A stretch of DNA of 11,437 nt, taken from the NCBI GenBank assembly GCA_934255105.1, contig CAKQNH010000069.1:1-11437 (forward strand), read 5' to 3'. The translations under genes and the position numbers were made by a program. How positions within the stretch are numbered: the first letter of the stretch is position 1; every line of letters begins with the position of its first letter. Positions 5,414 to 11,437 of this stretch are shown here, in pieces. The DNA comes from an uncultured Pirellulaceae bacterium. GTDB lineage: Bacteria; Planctomycetota; Planctomycetia; Pirellulales; Pirellulaceae. The notes below the pieces were generated by a model, which saw only the letters and a program-made list of their open reading frames with translations, was not told the origin of the DNA and made no database searches.

Positions 5414-6078
5414 GCAGCGCACTCGACTCGGTCGCTCGGATCGTGGTGGTAGACGATCATGGTATTGTCCGATTCGGTTATACGCAGTTGATCAACCAAG
5501 AGCCGATGCTTAAGGTTTGCGGGATGGCAGCCAATGAGCAGGAGGGCCGAGAAACGATCCTGCGAGAACGCCCGAATTTGGCGATCATCGACCTGTCACT
5601 GAAGGAAGGGGATGGCCTGGATTTGATCGTCTCGATCACCAAAGTGCTCCCGCATTTGAAAATACTGGTCATCTCCGCACATGACGAAAGTTTGTTTGCG
5701 CATCGCGTTTTGGCCGCTGGAGCTCATGGCTACATCAATAAACAAGAAGCTCCCGAGCGATTGATCGAAGGCATCCAAACGCTGCTGCGCGACGAGTTTT
5801 ACTTCAGTGAAGCTGTTACCAAGAACCTGATTCGCGGCAAGTTGGGGCGCTGCAAGCAACTCAGGTTGGAAGGCATTGAATCGCTCACCAACCGCGAGCT
5901 GCAAGTTTTTGAGCAAATCGGTAACGGACAATGCACTCGCGATATCGCCGACGCATTGTACTTAAGTGTCAAGACGATCGAGCGGCACAAGGAGAACATC
6001 AAGCAAAAGCTCAACCTGTGCAATTCCACGCAACTAGTCCAGCACGCTACGCTCTGGGTGTTGCAGCGTGGGTACTAG
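5410..6078 (+). CDS. NarL/FixJ-type response regulator (REC plus LuxR helix-turn-helix)
   Basis: The protein has 222 residues from ATG 5410. The open frame extends back to 5353, but that part lies over the kinase remnant. Residues 9-125 form a receiver domain: IVVVDDHG with acidic D15 and D16, phosphorylation site D61 (LAIIDLSL), S89 (VISAHDE) and K111 (INKQE). Residues 155-215 form a LuxR-type DNA-binding domain: LTNREL at 159-164, then RDIADALYLSVKTIERHKENIKQKL in pieces at 177-201 holding the recognition helix. Family members bind DNA as dimers after phosphorylation by a partner kinase. All key residues are present, so it appears functional although the adjacent kinase is destroyed. It may answer another kinase or act without phosphorylation. 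Targets are unknown. A GC-rich hairpin follows at 6143-6166. Confidence 0.93.
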   Translation: MSSALDSVARIVVVDDHGIVRFGYTQLINQEPMLKVCGMAANEQEGRETILRERPNLAIIDLSLKEGDGLDLIVSITKVLPHLKILVISAHDESLFAHRVLAAGAHGYINKQEAPERLIEGIQTLLRDEFYFSEAVTKNLIRGKLGRCKQLRLEGIESLTNRELQVFEQIGNGQCTRDIADALYLSVKTIERHKENIKQKLNLCNSTQLVQHATLWVLQRGY

Positions 6079-6112
6079 GCGTGGTGAGCACTGCCAGTTT
6101 GCTCAAAGGTTA

Positions 6113-6166
6113 TGCTGGCCGGATTGCCAGCAAGCGAGGAAGCGCGGGGCGTTGCCCACGCGGTTT
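6113..6166. terminator. two stem-loops between convergent genes, likely terminator
   Basis: TGCTGGC (6113-6119) pairs with GCCAGCA (6126-6132). Right after it, CGCGGGGC (6143-6150) pairs with GCCC and CGCG (6154-6162, one bulged A) over a GTT loop, and then GTTT follows. The second fits a plus-strand intrinsic terminator for the response regulator, though its T-run is short. The pair may end transcription from both sides, as the glycosidase gene ends at 6195 on the other strand. Confidence 0.45.
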
Positions 6167-6194
6167 AATGAAGCCCTAAGGCAGTCGTTAATGA

Positions 6195-7799
6195 TCAGCC
6201 GGTGGTGAGGTGCTCGTCCGATTGCGTGGGAGGTGCCAACTTGTCGACTTTCAATTGCTCGATGAGCAGGTCGGCTGTTTCGACGTAGAATCCAAGCAGG
6301 CCGGACGTGAAGCGATCGTGCACTAACGATAAAACGATGCTGCCGTTAATGCTCAGTTCGTGATAGCTGCCAAATGCCAATAATTGGATGCTAATATCTC
6401 TGGGGTTTGGATCATACCAATTGCCTGTCTGCAGCGATTTGAATTGCATCATCTCCTCGCCGGATCGCAATGGGCCGGTCCCCCAAGATCGCATTTGTGC
6501 TAGACCTTTGAGCAGGTCTAACGAGATGTAGTAGCCGTCGTGTGAATTGTCGTCCACGCGTGAGACCAAGCCACACTTACCGCTGCCTTGCATTGTCAGC
6601 TTCGCAGCCAAGCGGAAGCTGCCGACACTTTCCTCAAACACAAATGCTTGGAAGCCGGCCTCGCTGCCCAATTGGAGCGTCGACTGGTCCGTATGGCAAT
6701 ACTGAGGAGCGTGATGGCTGTGCGCGTCGCGCGCGCGGTCCTTGAGCAGGCGCACACAACGCGTGTCGATAGTGCCGTTGGCACGCTCGTCGAACTGCTC
6801 GTAAGTAACCGCTTTCAATTGCCCGTCATCGCATACCTGCAGTCGTTTCGGCGGGGGCATGATGTTGTTTGCCGTTCGGTCCTGGGAGTTTTCGGTGTAG
6901 AAATTCCACAGTAGTATGCCCGCCTCATCGCGGCAGACGCGCCCTGCGTAGTTGCCTTGCGGTAGCAGCACATTGTCGTAATAGTTTCGCCAAAGGGTTT
7001 GCAGATCACGCGTGTGCCAGTAGCGTATTTTCGCGTCCTCGCGCTGGCTACCGATCAGATAATATTCGTTGTTCAGCTTGATCAGATTGGGGACTTCGAT
7101 GTCGTCGTACAATTGAGGTGCGTGCAGCGGGGGCTTGAAAGTAAAATGGTGTGGTGAGTTCTCTTCCATCAGCGCCACGCAGCCTCGCCGAACCAGCGGG
7201 CCATCTTTGGTGCGTGCGGCGGCGAGTAGTAGACCTCGCTCGCCATCATGAAAGTAGAAGGGATCGCGAAAGCTGATCCAGTTGCGTGGTCCGTCCACAT
7301 CGGCTTCGTAGAATGCGGGGTCGGGTTCCAGAGGGAAACAGCTTGTTTCGCTAATGGGTGACTGCAAACTATTGGATAGCAGGCGGGGCAGCTTGGCGCG
7401 GGCTTGCTTGACTAGCTCGGGGTCGTTGGCCCCGCGAAGATCTTTCCAGTTGACCGGCGTCTTGTGCCAAACGTAGAGATCTTGGCTGGTCGCTAATCCG
7501 ATGCGTTGCTTGAGCCCCTGATCGCGGCGCGACAGCCCGGTATAGAACATCCGCCAGCCGGCACCATGTGGATCGGCAGTGACGTGCATGGTCCACAGCA
7601 TCAGGTCATCCCAACTGCCCGGATGCCCGATAAAAATGGCGTTATCCACCCGCCGCCAATTCAGACCGTTATCGCTGATCGCGTGTGCGACGAAGTCGTG
7701 GTTGGGCAGCACCAAGTGGAACAGGTGGTAGAGCCCCTCGTGGAAAACGACATCGACATCGCCGATCGCCTTGCGGCTCCAAGCAGATTCAACAAACAT
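6195..7799 (-). CDS. GH32-like five-bladed propeller glycoside hydrolase
   Basis: The protein has 534 residues. It resembles glycoside hydrolase family 32 (beta-fructosidases: invertase, levanase) or a near relative in GH43/68. The three expected acids can be placed: GDVDVVFHEGLYHLFHL (13-29) with D14/D16 in the nucleophile strand, where GH32 has NDPNG; WISFRDPFYF (174-183) with the RDP motif (178-180, transition-state stabiliser); and DDIEVPNLIKL (232-242) with E235 as acid/base, matching the EC motif. Other propeller blades show FYTGLS (85-90) and YYLIGSQ (246-252). Residues 370-520 form a C-terminal beta-sandwich like the GH32 lectin-type module (ELSINGSIVL, LLGFYVETADLLIEQLKV). No signal peptide is seen, so it may be cytoplasmic. 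It begins 6 bases after the YqaE stop and lacks its own ribosome site, implying coupling. Substrate is uncertain because the first motif is divergent. Confidence 0.8.
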   Translation of the reverse strand: MFVESAWSRKAIGDVDVVFHEGLYHLFHLVLPNHDFVAHAISDNGLNWRRVDNAIFIGHPGSWDDLMLWTMHVTADPHGAGWRMFYTGLSRRDQGLKQRIGLATSQDLYVWHKTPVNWKDLRGANDPELVKQARAKLPRLLSNSLQSPISETSCFPLEPDPAFYEADVDGPRNWISFRDPFYFHDGERGLLLAAARTKDGPLVRRGCVALMEENSPHHFTFKPPLHAPQLYDDIEVPNLIKLNNEYYLIGSQREDAKIRYWHTRDLQTLWRNYYDNVLLPQGNYAGRVCRDEAGILLWNFYTENSQDRTANNIMPPPKRLQVCDDGQLKAVTYEQFDERANGTIDTRCVRLLKDRARDAHSHHAPQYCHTDQSTLQLGSEAGFQAFVFEESVGSFRLAAKLTMQGSGKCGLVSRVDDNSHDGYYISLDLLKGLAQMRSWGTGPLRSGEEMMQFKSLQTGNWYDPNPRDISIQLLAFGSYHELSINGSIVLSLVHDRFTSGLLGFYVETADLLIEQLKVDKLAPPTQSDEHLTTG

Positions 7800-7805
7800 T
7801 TGAAG

Positions 7806-7988
7806 TTAACGCAATTTTACTAAACCTGGTGGACGCGAAGCCATCATGTAGACCGCGTGCAGCATACCAGGTATGAAACCGAGCACGGTTAGCAAGCAGT
7901 TGACCCAAAATATTCTCCCAATTCCAAACTGCATGTAAACTGCCGCAGGTGGGAGAATAAAGGCTAATAACAGTCGAATATAGCTCAT
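7806..7988 (-). CDS. YqaE/Pmp3 family small membrane protein (second copy)
   Basis: This 60-residue protein has the YqaE/Pmp3 two-helix pattern: LLLAFILPPAAVYMQFGIG at 6-24 and FWVNCLLTVLGFIPGMLHAV at 27-46, with a short basic tail. LPPAAVYMQFG replaces the LPPVGVFLEVG of the first copy, so the two are diverged paralogues rather than a recent duplication. AAGGAG on the minus strand (8003-7998) lies 9 bases before the ATG. It is followed by the GH32-like gene after 6 bases, an unusual partner. It follows the methyltransferase stop by 76 bases on the same strand, which may hold a separate promoter. Confidence 0.92.
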   Translation of the reverse strand: MSYIRLLLAFILPPAAVYMQFGIGRIFWVNCLLTVLGFIPGMLHAVYMMASRPPGLVKLR

Positions 7989-8064
7989 CTCTCTAGGCTC
8001 CTTCGATTCAGCACATAAATCCCAGCATTCGCCTAGTGAGCACTGCAGATTCTATGCCGATTTA

Positions 8065-8649
8065 CTACATGATCCACGGGACGATGCGCTTTGTTCGATT
8101 CATATAGGCATCGTACTGAGTGCCAAAGGTTTCGCGCATCATCGCTTCTTCGCGTGCAACTCGTCCAAAGTAAAGCGCGGCGACCGAGATTAAGCCAGCC
8201 AACCCGGCCAGCCAATTGGGTAGCAACAGAGCTTGGGCTATGGCCCACAACCAGAACGAACTGTACATGGGATGGCGAATGTGTTTGAACAACCCTTGGG
8301 TCACCAATGCATGGTCTTCGCGGATCTCCAGGGTGATCGACCAATTGCGTCCCAGTTGTCGGTGTACAGCGTAAAACAGCCATAGGAAGCCCACCATGCA
8401 CAGCGCTCCCAACGTGGCTAGGGTGGGGTGGAAGGTGGTGTTGAGCGACTCAGGGAGACCGGTCAGCAACCACAGAGCGGGCACGATGACGAGTCCGAGG
8501 GTCGCCCCGCCCAGCAACAAACGCTCTTCCGTTGAGCGTTTGTGGGTGGAAACATTCAGTTTGCGTGCGCGGCGTTGGTACGGATAGCGAATGATGCACC
8601 ACGCGACGATTCCTAGAACCCAGATAATTTTGGCTAAAGCAGGGGTCAT
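8065..8649 (-). CDS. membrane methyltransferase of the isoprenylcysteine/PE methyltransferase family
   Basis: The protein has 194 residues with about four or five membrane helices (roughly 5-22, 45-64, 76-95, 132-162). The C-terminal signature is that of the ICMT/PEMT-like superfamily, whose members use S-adenosylmethionine to methylate prenylated proteins or phosphatidylethanolamine at the membrane. LGRNWS at 99-104, GLFKHIRHPMYSS at 119-131 (the RHPxY SAM-binding motif), and REEAMM at 166-171 with FGTQYDAYMNRTKR at 175-188 are intact. Bacteria lack prenylated-protein targets of the eukaryotic kind, so a lipid or small isoprenoid substrate is likely (inference). AGGAAA (8660-8655 on the minus strand) lies 5 bases before the ATG. 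It follows the hydrolase stop by 15 bases, so the two form an operon. Confidence 0.9.
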   Translation of the reverse strand: MTPALAKIIWVLGIVAWCIIRYPYQRRARKLNVSTHKRSTEERLLLGGATLGLVIVPALWLLTGLPESLNTTFHPTLATLGALCMVGFLWLFYAVHRQLGRNWSITLEIREDHALVTQGLFKHIRHPMYSSFWLWAIAQALLLPNWLAGLAGLISVAALYFGRVAREEAMMRETFGTQYDAYMNRTKRIVPWIM

Positions 8650-8664
8650 GATCGTTTCCTTGTT

Positions 8665-9951
8665 TTATTGTTTGAGTGGATTGATTTTCGGAAGTGGGGC
8701 GTGACTCGGCAGACGTGGGCTGTGGGGCACCGATGCGCGGGCGGCAGGGCGCTCAGGCGCGGCGGGATGATAACGCAAGCTATCGCCCAACATCTCCGCA
8801 AACATTCGCTCTCCGCAACACATCATAAAGAAGTCATATGCATAGCGGCGCGTGTTGGCCATGATGAACTGATAGTGAACGCGAAACAGATTGAACTTGA
8901 AACGCTTGTAGGCTTCGGGTTGCAGCATGTCGCGGACGCGCACCACATGGACTTGTGGAAAGGCATCGTGGCGTTTTGAGTGCAACTGCATAGCAGCCAC
9001 GGGGTCGGTTTTGTAAAAGTTGATGACATCGGTGTGGGCTTGGCATTCAATCCACTGGATGGCGGAGGTGTCGACCAGCGACTGGACTCGCTTTCGGAAC
9101 GTGTGTGCGGCGGGATGCAGGCCAATCTTCAGCGCGGTGGAACCAACGGTGAGCAGGGTGACTCGCGGTCCACGCTGTCCGAGCGTTGGCTCTAGCTCTA
9201 CCGCGCGGGCGGCGATTTCCAGGATGAGAGCGCCACCGGTGCTGTGCCCGACGAGTACGATTTCGTCATCGACGCCGCGTTGGGCACGATCTACGACCGA
9301 CTGGGCGAAGCGATCGATATGTTCCTCTGCATCTGGTCGCAAGCCGCGCAAGTGGTCTCGCGAAAAGGACCAGAGGTCCATCAAGTGTAGCACGAACCAG
9401 CGGCGCCCCGACCAGCGGAGCAGCCCGTAGAGCGCCAAGCCGCCGATGACCACACCGCTGCCGCTGGCGATCGGCGTGCCCAACCACGGCTGAATCAGTT
9501 TGCTGGATGCTATACCAAGCGCGGTGGCGAGCGAGCTAAGGATAGCAAACATGACGGCTGGATAGAGAAAATAGAGCGAGAACCGCCAGGCCTGTGCCAC
9601 CATCCGGAAGAATGTTCCGCTGAGGACATAGTCGGCAAAGGTGAGCCCGTAGCGAGCTAGTCGCACGACTGTCGGCCGCGCGAAGTCGGCAAGTACAATG
9701 TCGTTCCAAACGAAAAAGTTGAGTTGGGTAGCTACCGCTTGCCCGCGTATTTCGGACTCAACGTGCGCGGTAGCCAACAGTCCATCTGGACTGAGCGTCT
9801 GTTCGCTCATGTGGGCTGATACATCCCAGGTTTCGCAGAAGCGATTCAGCTCGCGCCGCGTCCGCTTGAAGAAGGCGTCCGAGCTCTTGGGTTCGTAACC
9901 CCCGATCAAAAACACGCTGCGCTGCTCCACGCAGCCGGTTGATTCGTCCAT
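8665..9951 (-). CDS. membrane-anchored alpha/beta hydrolase (lipase/esterase-like)
   Basis: The protein has 428 residues and I do not recognise a named family. EIVLVGHSTGGALILEIA (230-247) is the nucleophile elbow GxSxG with S237. D308 (HTDVINFY) and H359 (RVHYQFI) are plausible triad partners by position. N-terminal VFLIGGYEP (13-21) looks like the first core strand with an oxyanion-type Gly pair, but the elbow comes more than 200 residues later. The insert contains two hydrophobic helices at 121-147 and 160-178. The catalytic part would then be tied to the membrane, fitting a lipid or ester substrate. The C-terminal 35 residues are Pro-rich and disordered. No ribosome site is visible before ATG 9951, so the start is less certain. 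It is cotranscribed with the methyltransferase gene. Confidence 0.75.
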   Translation of the reverse strand: MDESTGCVEQRSVFLIGGYEPKSSDAFFKRTRRELNRFCETWDVSAHMSEQTLSPDGLLATAHVESEIRGQAVATQLNFFVWNDIVLADFARPTVVRLARYGLTFADYVLSGTFFRMVAQAWRFSLYFLYPAVMFAILSSLATALGIASSKLIQPWLGTPIASGSGVVIGGLALYGLLRWSGRRWFVLHLMDLWSFSRDHLRGLRPDAEEHIDRFAQSVVDRAQRGVDDEIVLVGHSTGGALILEIAARAVELEPTLGQRGPRVTLLTVGSTALKIGLHPAAHTFRKRVQSLVDTSAIQWIECQAHTDVINFYKTDPVAAMQLHSKRHDAFPQVHVVRVRDMLQPEAYKRFKFNLFRVHYQFIMANTRRYAYDFFMMCCGERMFAEMLGDSLRYHPAAPERPAARASVPHSPRLPSHAPLPKINPLKQ

Positions 9952-10187
9952 GGTGGGGTACCAGCCAGAAGTAGAGTGAGATTTAGGGTCGAAGTGGTTA
10001 GGAGTATTTGGGGAGCTTAGCGAATTGCCTATGCTCGCTCAAGGCAGATTCCTCAGTGCCAAGCGGGAAAAAAAATGCGGACAGGCACAAATCCGTCTAG
10101 GGACAATGGCGGGGAACTGCTACGATTGGGTCGCCAAGGTGCACCCGCACCCAGTTCCGCCCATGGTTACGCGTCAGGGAAGATGCA
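9952..10187. promoter_or_regulatory. divergent promoter region of the hydrolase and TIGR03009 genes
   Basis: These 236 bases separate two divergent genes and hold no gene. For the plus-strand gene, TGCTACGAT (10118-10126) resembles an extended -10 (TGnTATAAT with one mismatch). GGGACA (10100-10105) is a weak -35 with a 15-base spacer, giving a leader of about 55 bases. AGGGAAGA (10176-10183) is the ribosome site of the downstream gene. A run of eight A bases occurs near 10069-10076. No minus-strand boxes were recognised. Confidence 0.3.
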
Positions 10188-11288
10188 ATGCTAAGGTTTT
10201 TTCGAGTCCTTGGACTTACACTGTTGATCAGTCTTTCTCCTCTCGTCGGCTTGGCGCAGCAGCAGCCCAGCTCGGCTCCTCAGCAGCAGTCGCAACAGAC
10301 GCAGTCGCAGCAGAAAACTGCCCAGGAGTTGTTTCAGCGAGCCCAACAGCAGCAGCAAGCACTGACTGAAGCTGGAAAGCAGACACCGACCTTGGTGATG
10401 ACTGCCGAAGCGGCGATCGCTGCCGGTGCGGCTCAAGCAGCCAAGACGCCGTTTGATCCCTTGACCAAGGAGCAATCCGACTACTTAGATGTGGTCCTCA
10501 ATACCTGGGAGCAACGAACTGGGCGGATTCAGCAGTACCAGTGCACACTATCGCGCTGGCAATACGATCCAAGTATCGACCCCAATTCACCGGCTATTAT
10601 CGACAAAGGTGTGCTGCAGTACGCCAAGCCGGACAAGGGATTGTTCCGCATCGATAGCCGCCAAGCGTTGGTTAAGAAAGGTCCCGAGCCGGAGTACCGC
10701 GCCAGCGACAAGTATGGTGAATATTGGATTTGCGACGGTGAATATATCCATATCCGCGATCGCAACGAAATGAAAGCGCTCAAGGTTCAGTTGGCACCTG
10801 AGCAGCGGCATCAAGGAATTCACAACAGCCCCCTCCCCTTCCTGTTCGGGGTCAAGGCGGACGAGATCAAAAAGCGTTACTGGATTCGGCCTGTCAAGCC
10901 ACCTGCTGGCAGTAGCGATGTGTGGTTGGAGGCTTGGCCTAAGCAGCTCGACGACGCTGGCAATTATTCGCGAGTGCAGGTAGTGCTCGATCCCCAAGAG
11001 GTGCTGCCCAAGGCGCTAATCGTGTTCTTGCCGCACTGGGAGGCGCAGTTCCCGCACCGCGAAGTCTACGAATTCACCGATCGTAAACAAGAGTGGAATC
11101 TGCTGGATGCCGTGAAGCAGAAACTGTTCATGAAAGAGTTCATCGAAACCAATCTACCGTCGTCTTGGCAAGTGATTGTCGAGCCGTACATCGATCCGCA
11201 GGAAGCGGGTCAACCGGGGCAAGGAAGCCCCAACGCACAGCAGCAGCGCGTGGCTTCACCACCCGCCGCGCAGCAGCAACTGCGCTAA
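10188..11288 (+). CDS. secreted TIGR03009-domain protein (planctomycete-specific)
   Basis: The protein has 366 residues. Residues 1-23 are a Sec signal (MLRFFRVLGLTLLISLSPLV) with likely cleavage after GLA. Residues 24-60 are strongly Gln-rich and disordered, as is the C-terminal tail (340-366). Residues 95-335 match the planctomycete-restricted domain TIGR03009 as I know it: TWEQRTGRIQQYQCTLSRW (106-124), YAKPDKGLFRID (145-156), YWICDGEYIHIRDR (179-192), then a LolA-like run of strands with FTDRKQEWNLLD (296-307) and the final WQVIVEP (327-333). The layout resembles periplasmic LolA/LppX lipid-carrier folds, but function is unknown. The family is found in multiple copies in planctomycete genomes. 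AGGGAAGA lies just before ATG 10188. The 35-bp minisatellite starts 3 bases after the stop. Confidence 0.88.
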   Translation: MLRFFRVLGLTLLISLSPLVGLAQQQPSSAPQQQSQQTQSQQKTAQELFQRAQQQQQALTEAGKQTPTLVMTAEAAIAAGAAQAAKTPFDPLTKEQSDYLDVVLNTWEQRTGRIQQYQCTLSRWQYDPSIDPNSPAIIDKGVLQYAKPDKGLFRIDSRQALVKKGPEPEYRASDKYGEYWICDGEYIHIRDRNEMKALKVQLAPEQRHQGIHNSPLPFLFGVKADEIKKRYWIRPVKPPAGSSDVWLEAWPKQLDDAGNYSRVQVVLDPQEVLPKALIVFLPHWEAQFPHREVYEFTDRKQEWNLLDAVKQKLFMKEFIETNLPSSWQVIVEPYIDPQEAGQPGQGSPNAQQQRVASPPAAQQQLR

Positions 11289-11290
11289 GT

Positions 11291-11437
11291 TGAAGCCTGG
11301 ACTCCAGCGGGTGCGCGTGAGCGGCTGAAGCCTGGGCTCCAGCGGGTGCGCGTGAGCGGCTAAAGCCTGGACTCCAACGGGTGCGCGTGAGCGGCTGAAG
11401 CCTGGGCTCCAGCGGGTGCGCGTGAGCGGCTAAAGCC
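11291..11437. repeat. 35-bp tandem repeat (minisatellite), runs off the window
   Basis: Four full 35-base units start at 11291, 11326, 11361 and 11396, with a fifth cut at the window end. Each begins TGAAGCCTGG or TAAAGCCTGG and ends GTGCGCGTGAGCGGC. Variant bases are at unit position 2 (G or A), position 11 (A or G) and position 17 (G or A). Units 2 and 4 are identical, and units 1 and 3 share the A at position 11, so a 70-base higher-order unit appears to be repeating. Each unit holds the hairpin CTGGA-C-TCCAG or its one-base variant. The length is not a multiple of three and no open frame is kept, so it is non-coding. Confidence 0.95.

Noticed and set aside
6542..6914. plus-strand ORFs inside the GH32-like gene
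   Set aside because: They lie antisense to a continuous 534-residue frame with catalytic motifs and have low-complexity translations.
9020..9430. plus-strand 136-residue ORF inside the hydrolase
   Set aside because: It is opposite the GHSTGG-containing frame, rich in Arg/Ser/Pro, and has no domain.
11291..11437. CRISPR array
   Set aside because: Units follow each other directly with no unique spacers. All 35 bases are repeated, so it is a tandem repeat.
1..11437. mobile element or phage island
   Set aside because: No transposase, integrase, phage gene, tRNA or attachment-like duplication was found, and base composition looks even.

Overview
The window looks like a stretch of a marine planctomycete chromosome, most likely Rhodopirellula or a relative in the Pirellulaceae. 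Three things point there. The last gene carries the planctomycete-restricted TIGR03009 domain. A CheB-CheR-kinase remnant and several small stress and envelope families sit in an arrangement typical of that group. Spacer repeats of the kind whose translation reads TRSVSK are scattered through the intergenic DNA. Base composition is moderate (mid-fifties per cent GC by eye). No rRNA, tRNA, integrase, transposase or CRISPR array was found.

Layout. 1-464 holds no gene, but carries a long perfect inverted repeat and a textbook sigma-54 (-24/-12) promoter aimed at a small lipoprotein built from 11-residue repeats (465-785). A hairpin copy of the same repeat family follows. Then come a YegS-type lipid kinase (1010-1963) and an SDR oxidoreductase (2033-2818). 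Convergent to these are a YqaE/Pmp3 membrane peptide (2840-3025) and a one-helix membrane protein (3198-3455). A 337-base divergent spacer with a 25-bp tandem duplication leads to a DUF4112 membrane protein (3793-4239). A BON-domain protein and a zinc-ribbon protein overlap by ATGA (4539-5038). They are followed by a wrecked CheB-CheR-histidine kinase gene (5046-5413), whose stop overlaps the start of an intact NarL/FixJ response regulator (5410-6078).

On the minus strand from 9951 down to 6195 run a membrane-anchored alpha/beta hydrolase, an isoprenylcysteine/phospholipid-type methyltransferase, a second YqaE and a GH32-like glycosidase. They are closely spaced and perhaps form one or two operons. 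Divergent from them is a secreted TIGR03009 protein (10188-11288), followed by a 35-bp minisatellite that runs off the end.

Theme (inference): many genes act on or in the membrane or envelope (lipid kinase, lipid-type methyltransferase, lipase-like hydrolase, two Pmp3 peptides, DUF4112, BON, repeat lipoprotein). This suits an envelope/osmotic-stress accessory region. The clearest surprises are the kinase pseudogene, in which a 13-bp duplication and one nonsense codon can be pinpointed while its partner regulator stays intact, and the sigma-54-driven 11-mer-repeat lipoprotein.
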